Virus record (IMG/VR): IMGVR_UViG_3300042861_000720
Location: 1 to 33,348 of that record
Source: a virus
DNA length: 33,348 bases
Strand: one strand, 5' to 3'
Part shown: one piece after another, positions 30,670 to 33,348 of the stretch
How positions within the stretch are numbered: position 1 is the first letter of the stretch
Layout of the letters: every line of letters starts with the position of its first letter
Position numbers and translations under genes: made by a program
The notes under the pieces: generated by a model
What the model was told of the DNA's origin: nothing
The model's database searches: none
The model's input: the letters and a program-made list of their open reading frames with translations, nothing else

Positions 30670-30892
30670 AGGAACAATTATAACCCACCCTAGATATACT
30701 GGGGTGGTTTGTGGATATAACGATAGCCATTTCATCCTAGCAGTAGAAACTAAAGATGATAAGAACTTCTTTAGAAAACTTGAAAATCCTTTTATATTAG
30801 ATGAATATAAAGATAGTAAGTATCGATATATTTTTGAGAATGAAAGTGAAATTGAAAAACAAATAAAGTATGGATCTAAAAACAATATCTGA
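30644..30892 (+). CDS. conserved small phage protein, 82 aa
   Basis: The protein (FKGTIITHPRYTGVVCGYNDSHFILAVETKDDKNFFRKL...YRYIFENESEIEKQ) follows the pattern HPKY.GVVCGYN.+HFILAVE...FF+KL of a small beta-barrel phage family. Function unknown. Starts 26 bases before the end of the preceding gene. Confidence 0.65.
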   Translation: MESLFKKFKGTIITHPRYTGVVCGYNDSHFILAVETKDDKNFFRKLENPFILDEYKDSKYRYIFENESEIEKQIKYGSKNNI

Positions 30893-31178
30893 GCAATACA
30901 ATATTCCTTATCATAAAGTTAGAAAAATTAAAAAAAACTTAAGAATAAGATTTTTAAAAAATAAATTATCTTATGAGCAAATGAATTTAATAGTTAGTGA
31001 ATATGCAAAAGAATTTGAAATTTCTTTAAATACAAAACTACTAATATATGAGTATAAAGAAAGATGGCCATTCTTAGATGAAAAAGATATTGCTTATTCT
31101 TTTTGTTTGGATTTAAAAAAAGTGGAAAAAATATTTAAAGATGAATATTTAATAATTCCTTCCAAGTTAAACAATTAA
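30870..31178 (+). CDS. putative DNA-binding protein with helix-turn-helix, 102 aa
   Basis: The first 25 residues (LKTISEQYNIPYHKVRKIKKNLRIRF) resemble a helix-turn-helix used for DNA recognition, and the rest is helical and basic. It could be a small regulator of the next transcription unit (RecA), but no operator is visible. Confidence 0.45.
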   Translation: MDLKTISEQYNIPYHKVRKIKKNLRIRFLKNKLSYEQMNLIVSEYAKEFEISLNTKLLIYEYKERWPFLDEKDIAYSFCLDLKKVEKIFKDEYLIIPSKLNN

Positions 31179-31194
31179 TTTGTATATTAGCAAT

Positions 31195-31377
31195 ATGAAA
31201 TTTATCAATGTTATGACTAATAAAGAATTTATAGAAGGCGAAGATTATGACTTGCTTAATGGTAGAGTTATATTCTCAGAGAAATACCTTAAAGAGCGTG
31301 GAGAATGCTGTGGAGGTAAATGTGAGTTTTGTCCTTATACAGACAATACAAAAGGTAATAAAGAATTAAAAAAATAA
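31195..31377 (+). CDS. small Cys-rich protein, 60 aa (CCxGxCxxCPY motif)
   Basis: The ATG at 31195 is preferred over an upstream in-frame TTG at 31180. The protein (KFINVMTNKEFIEGEDYDLLNGRVIFSEKYLKERGECCGGKCEFCPYTDN) has a C-terminal CC-x3-C-x2-CP motif like that in small Bacteroidota proteins with 'CCxxGCRHCPYG' (DUF5522-like). It probably binds a metal. It is the last gene before a terminator. Confidence 0.55.
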   Translation: MKFINVMTNKEFIEGEDYDLLNGRVIFSEKYLKERGECCGGKCEFCPYTDNTKGNKELKK

Positions 31378-31410
31378 TTTCTATTTTTCTATTTTTAAAT
31401 TGTGAATATT

Positions 31411-31444
31411 CCCCAAGAGAACCACCTATTCTCTTGGGGTTTTT
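31411..31444 (+). terminator. rho-independent terminator before recA
   Basis: CCCCAAGAGAA (31411-31421) pairs with TTCTCTTGGGG (31429-31439), an 11-bp stem with a seven-base loop and five Ts. It ends the long unit starting after rIIB. Confidence 0.92.
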
Positions 31445-31480
31445 CATCTAATAAAATTAGGAAATAACTAAAATAATTAG

Positions 31481-31488
31481 TAAATTTA
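31481..31488 (+). promoter_or_regulatory. possible -7 box of the recA unit
   Basis: TAAATTTA resembles TAnnTTTG, with TTAG at 31457-31460 at the expected -33 position (three of four bases of TTTG in register). It lies in the 70-base gap between a strong terminator and recA, where a promoter is needed. Confidence 0.35.
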
Positions 31489-31514
31489 TAACACAATAAT
31501 TAAACCAATTAAAA

Positions 31515-32564
31515 ATGGCAAAACAGAAAAAAGAAGCAAAACAAGGAATTAGTCTAGTATTAGAAGGACTAGAAAAAAAGTATGGACTAGAAAGACTAGA
31601 ACCAGCAGAACTTACAATTGTTAACACAGGTAGTTTACAATTGAATCAAGCTATGGGTGTAGGTGGTACAGCTTTAGGTAAGATTATAGAAATTTTTGGA
31701 CCAGAGAGTTCAGGTAAATCAACTATTGTTTTACATCAAATAGCAGAATACCAAAAAGCATTTCCTGATAAAAAAGCAGCATTGTTTGATTATGAGCATT
31801 CATTTGATAAGAAGTATGCTAGAGCTTTAGGAGTAGATGTAGACAATTTATTAATATATCAACCAGAAACTATGGAATCTGGTTATGATATGGTGTTAGC
31901 TCTTATAGAGAATAATATTACATCATGTATTGTGATAGATAGTCAATCTGCTGCACAACCAAAGGCTGTATTAGAAGGTGATATGGGTGACTCTACTATA
32001 GGACTACAAGCTAGAATAAATAGTAAGTTTTGTATGAAGGTGAAGGGGTTGTTAGACAATAACAAATGTACATTATTTATTATTAGTCAATTGCGTGATG
32101 CTATTGGTTCTATGGGAGAACCTACTACAACTACAGGTGGTAAAGCTATTAAGTTTTATGCTGATGTAAGATGGAAGGTTTGGAAAATGAATGACAAGAT
32201 TAACGAGCTTAATAAAACAACTGTAGATGTAATTAAGAACAAATTAGCTTCTCCATTTGGCCAAGCTAAGTTTGCTATACAATGGGGACATGGTATTGAT
32301 AAACTAAGTGAGATTATTGACTATGCTGTAGAATTTGATTTTGTTAAAAAAGGAGGAGCATGGTTTACTTATGGAGAAAACAAGTTTCAAGGAATGGATA
32401 AAATGAAAGACTACCTTGAAGAAAACTATGAAGATCTACTAGATTTAGAACAAAGAGTTATAAATAAACTTAATGGTGTAGAAGTAGAAGAGATTGAAGT
32501 GGAAGCAGAAGAAGTTATTGAAAATAATGTTGAACAAGTAAAAACAGTAGAGAATGAATATTAA
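31515..32564 (+). CDS. recA: RecA recombinase
   Basis: The 349-residue protein is a full-length RecA. It has Walker A GPESSGKST (62-70), the catalytic Glu in DYEHSFD (E94), Walker B CIVIDSQSA (138-146) and loop L2 SQLRDAIGSMGEPTTTTGGKAIKFYADVRW (191-220) with the ATP-sensing Gln192. The C-terminal 40 residues are strongly acidic (EVEEIEVEAEEVIENN), like the regulatory tail of bacterial RecA. It would form filaments on single-stranded DNA and drive strand exchange. It differs from bacterial RecA in several core residues (SQLRDAIG for NQIRMKIG), as expected for a long-resident phage gene. The next gene overlaps its end. Confidence 0.93.
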   Translation: MAKQKKEAKQGISLVLEGLEKKYGLERLEPAELTIVNTGSLQLNQAMGVGGTALGKIIEIFGPESSGKSTIVLHQIAEYQKAFPDKKAALFDYEHSFDKKYARALGVDVDNLLIYQPETMESGYDMVLALIENNITSCIVIDSQSAAQPKAVLEGDMGDSTIGLQARINSKFCMKVKGLLDNNKCTLFIISQLRDAIGSMGEPTTTTGGKAIKFYADVRWKVWKMNDKINELNKTTVDVIKNKLASPFGQAKFAIQWGHGIDKLSEIIDYAVEFDFVKKGGAWFTYGENKFQGMDKMKDYLEENYEDLLDLEQRVINKLNGVEVEEIEVEAEEVIENNVEQVKTVENEY

Positions 32565-32958
32565 TGATTATCAAAACAAAGCAGCACGTACTTGTGCTAA
32601 AATAGATGGAGCAATATTAGATGATTTGCATATGGTGTTAGGTATGCAAACAGAAGCTGCAGAAATAGCTGATGTGTATAAAAAACATATTGCTTATAAA
32701 AAAGAATTAGATTTAGTTAATGTAAAAGAAGAGATTGGTGATCTTATGTGGTATATTGCTAACTTATGTAATATGAATAGTTGGGATCTTAGAGAAATCT
32801 TAGACACAAACATTGCTAAACTAGAAGCTCGTTATCCAGAGAAGTTTACAGAAGAGCAAGCTATTAATAGAAACCTTGTAGCTGAAAGAGAAATACTAGA
32901 AGGTCCTTCTCTCACACAACACATAAATTTTGAATTAGATAATCAATCTACAACATAA
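32554..32958 (+). CDS. MazG-like nucleotide pyrophosphohydrolase
   Basis: The 134-residue protein has the all-alpha NTP-pyrophosphatase signature: TEAAEIADVYKK (E34, E37) and KEEIGDLMWYIANLCN (E60, D63), followed by the family's typical LEARYPEKFTEEQA. Such enzymes hydrolyse NTPs or dNTPs, sometimes lowering (p)ppGpp or removing non-canonical nucleotides. It overlaps the end of recA by 11 bases and the next start by one (TAATG). Confidence 0.8.
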   Translation: MNINDYQNKAARTCAKIDGAILDDLHMVLGMQTEAAEIADVYKKHIAYKKELDLVNVKEEIGDLMWYIANLCNMNSWDLREILDTNIAKLEARYPEKFTEEQAINRNLVAEREILEGPSLTQHINFELDNQSTT

Positions 32959-33348
32959 TGAAATGTAAGACATGTGGAAAAAATAGTCAATCAGACTATT
33001 GTTTTGCCCATAAACCTAGAAAACCCTTATCATCTGGTAAGGGTTTATCTAAAATGTCAAGTAAACCACACAAAAAACTTGACAAACCAAGTCTAATGAA
33101 AGAGTTTTTTATGGACTTCTGGAAAAATAATAAACAACACAATTGTGAAGTTTGTAGCAAACATTTAGGAAACGAACCTCGTACATATATGTTTGATCAT
33201 GTTCTTGAGAAATCAAAATATCCTGAATTAGCTTTTGTGGAAGAAAATATTATGTATCTTTGTCTTAAATGTCATGATGAAAAGTCTAGAGGGCATTACT
33301 CTGAAGTAACAACTAAGAGAATAGAATACTTAAAAGCTAAATATGAAA
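32958..33348 (+). CDS. HNH-type nuclease, cut by the window edge
   Basis: Only the first 130 residues are inside the window. The N-terminus has a small Cys cluster (MKCKTCGKNSQSDYC). The nuclease part shows NCEVC (C63, C66), YMFDHVLEK (D80, H81), YPELAFVEENIMYLCLKCHDEK (C102, C105, H106). This fits the compact HNH or NinG-like recombination nucleases of Bacteroidota phages. Its position behind recA supports a role in recombination. An inverted repeat AAACCCTTA/TAAGGGTTT (33021-33046) lies within the coding sequence. Confidence 0.75.
   Translation, partial: MKCKTCGKNSQSDYCFAHKPRKPLSSGKGLSKMSSKPHKKLDKPSLMKEFFMDFWKNNKQHNCEVCSKHLGNEPRTYMFDHVLEKSKYPELAFVEENIMYLCLKCHDEKSRGHYSEVTTKRIEYLKAKYE

Noticed and set aside
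557-30885. Minus-strand open frames of 60-107 codons at many places (for example 7446-7769, 10695-11009, 30634-30885).
   Set aside because: All lie opposite well-supported + strand genes, show no family pattern and have low-complexity hydrophobic or Ser-rich translations, as expected for AT-rich shadows.
33021-33046. AAACCCTTA/TAAGGGTTT hairpin as a terminator.
   Set aside because: It is inside the coding sequence of the HNH gene and has no T-run; the bases encode a plausible KPLSSGKGL linker.
1-33348. CRISPR arrays, IS elements, retron or diversity-generating retroelement signals.
   Set aside because: No regularly spaced repeats, transposase, reverse transcriptase or template/variable repeat pairs were seen.

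Overview
The window is a 33.3 kb piece of a tailed-phage genome (or a very phage-like prophage) whose host is most likely a member of the Bacteroidota, probably a flavobacterium. The signs are: strongly AT-rich DNA; every gene on the + strand and packed end to end, often with ATGA stop/start overlaps; start codons preceded by A/T-rich leaders and not by Shine-Dalgarno sequences; promoter-like elements of the Bacteroidota type (TTTG-N20-TAnnTTT); and a lipoprotein whose +2 to +7 residues (SSNSDD) resemble the Bacteroidota surface-export signal. No structural, packaging or lysis genes are in the window, so the phage group cannot be fixed. The replication gene set (PolA, DnaB-like helicase, DnaG-like primase, Sak4-like ATPase next to an SSB-like protein, UDG, rIIA/rIIB) recalls crAss-like phages and large Cellulophaga/Flavobacterium phages; this is inference.

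Layout. 95-3950: a ParB-like gene, a terminator, a surface lipoprotein and a secreted protein, then a run of small conserved phage proteins including a DpnD/PcfM-type protein. 3954-5978: family A DNA polymerase with 3'-5' exonuclease. 5979-6187: the largest gap outside the intron, filled with nested inverted repeats (candidate structured RNA or origin). 6188-9994: small accessory proteins and a possible replication-initiation/loader protein. 9991-17252: the replication core, with DnaB-like helicase, SF2 helicase, Sak4-like ATPase, SSB-like protein and primase, broken up by an HNH and a GIY-YIG homing endonuclease. 17270-20180: DUF932-like, YopX and UDG genes plus small proteins. 20197-25300: rIIA and rIIB; rIIB is split by a group I intron that carries a LAGLIDADG endonuclease gene. 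25362-31377: an HNH protein, mini zinc-binding proteins, a radical-SAM-like protein, a separate 5'-3' exonuclease, a gp88-family protein and several conserved unknowns. 31515-33348: RecA, a MazG-like protein and an HNH gene cut by the window edge, behind a strong terminator.

How the genes work together. Polymerase, separate 5' nuclease, helicases, primase and SSB-like protein make a largely phage-encoded replisome; RecA and the Sak4-like ATPase provide recombination; UDG, the MazG-like protein and possibly the radical-SAM-like protein act in DNA or nucleotide maintenance; rIIA/rIIB and the envelope-targeted proteins probably act in host takeover or exclusion of other phages.

The best-supported unusual item is the rIIB group I intron: removing 23745-24921 restores one 513-residue protein, and P1 (with its U-G pair), P10 and the terminal G can all be read in the sequence. 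The least explained item is the 5981-6165 inverted-repeat element behind the polymerase gene.
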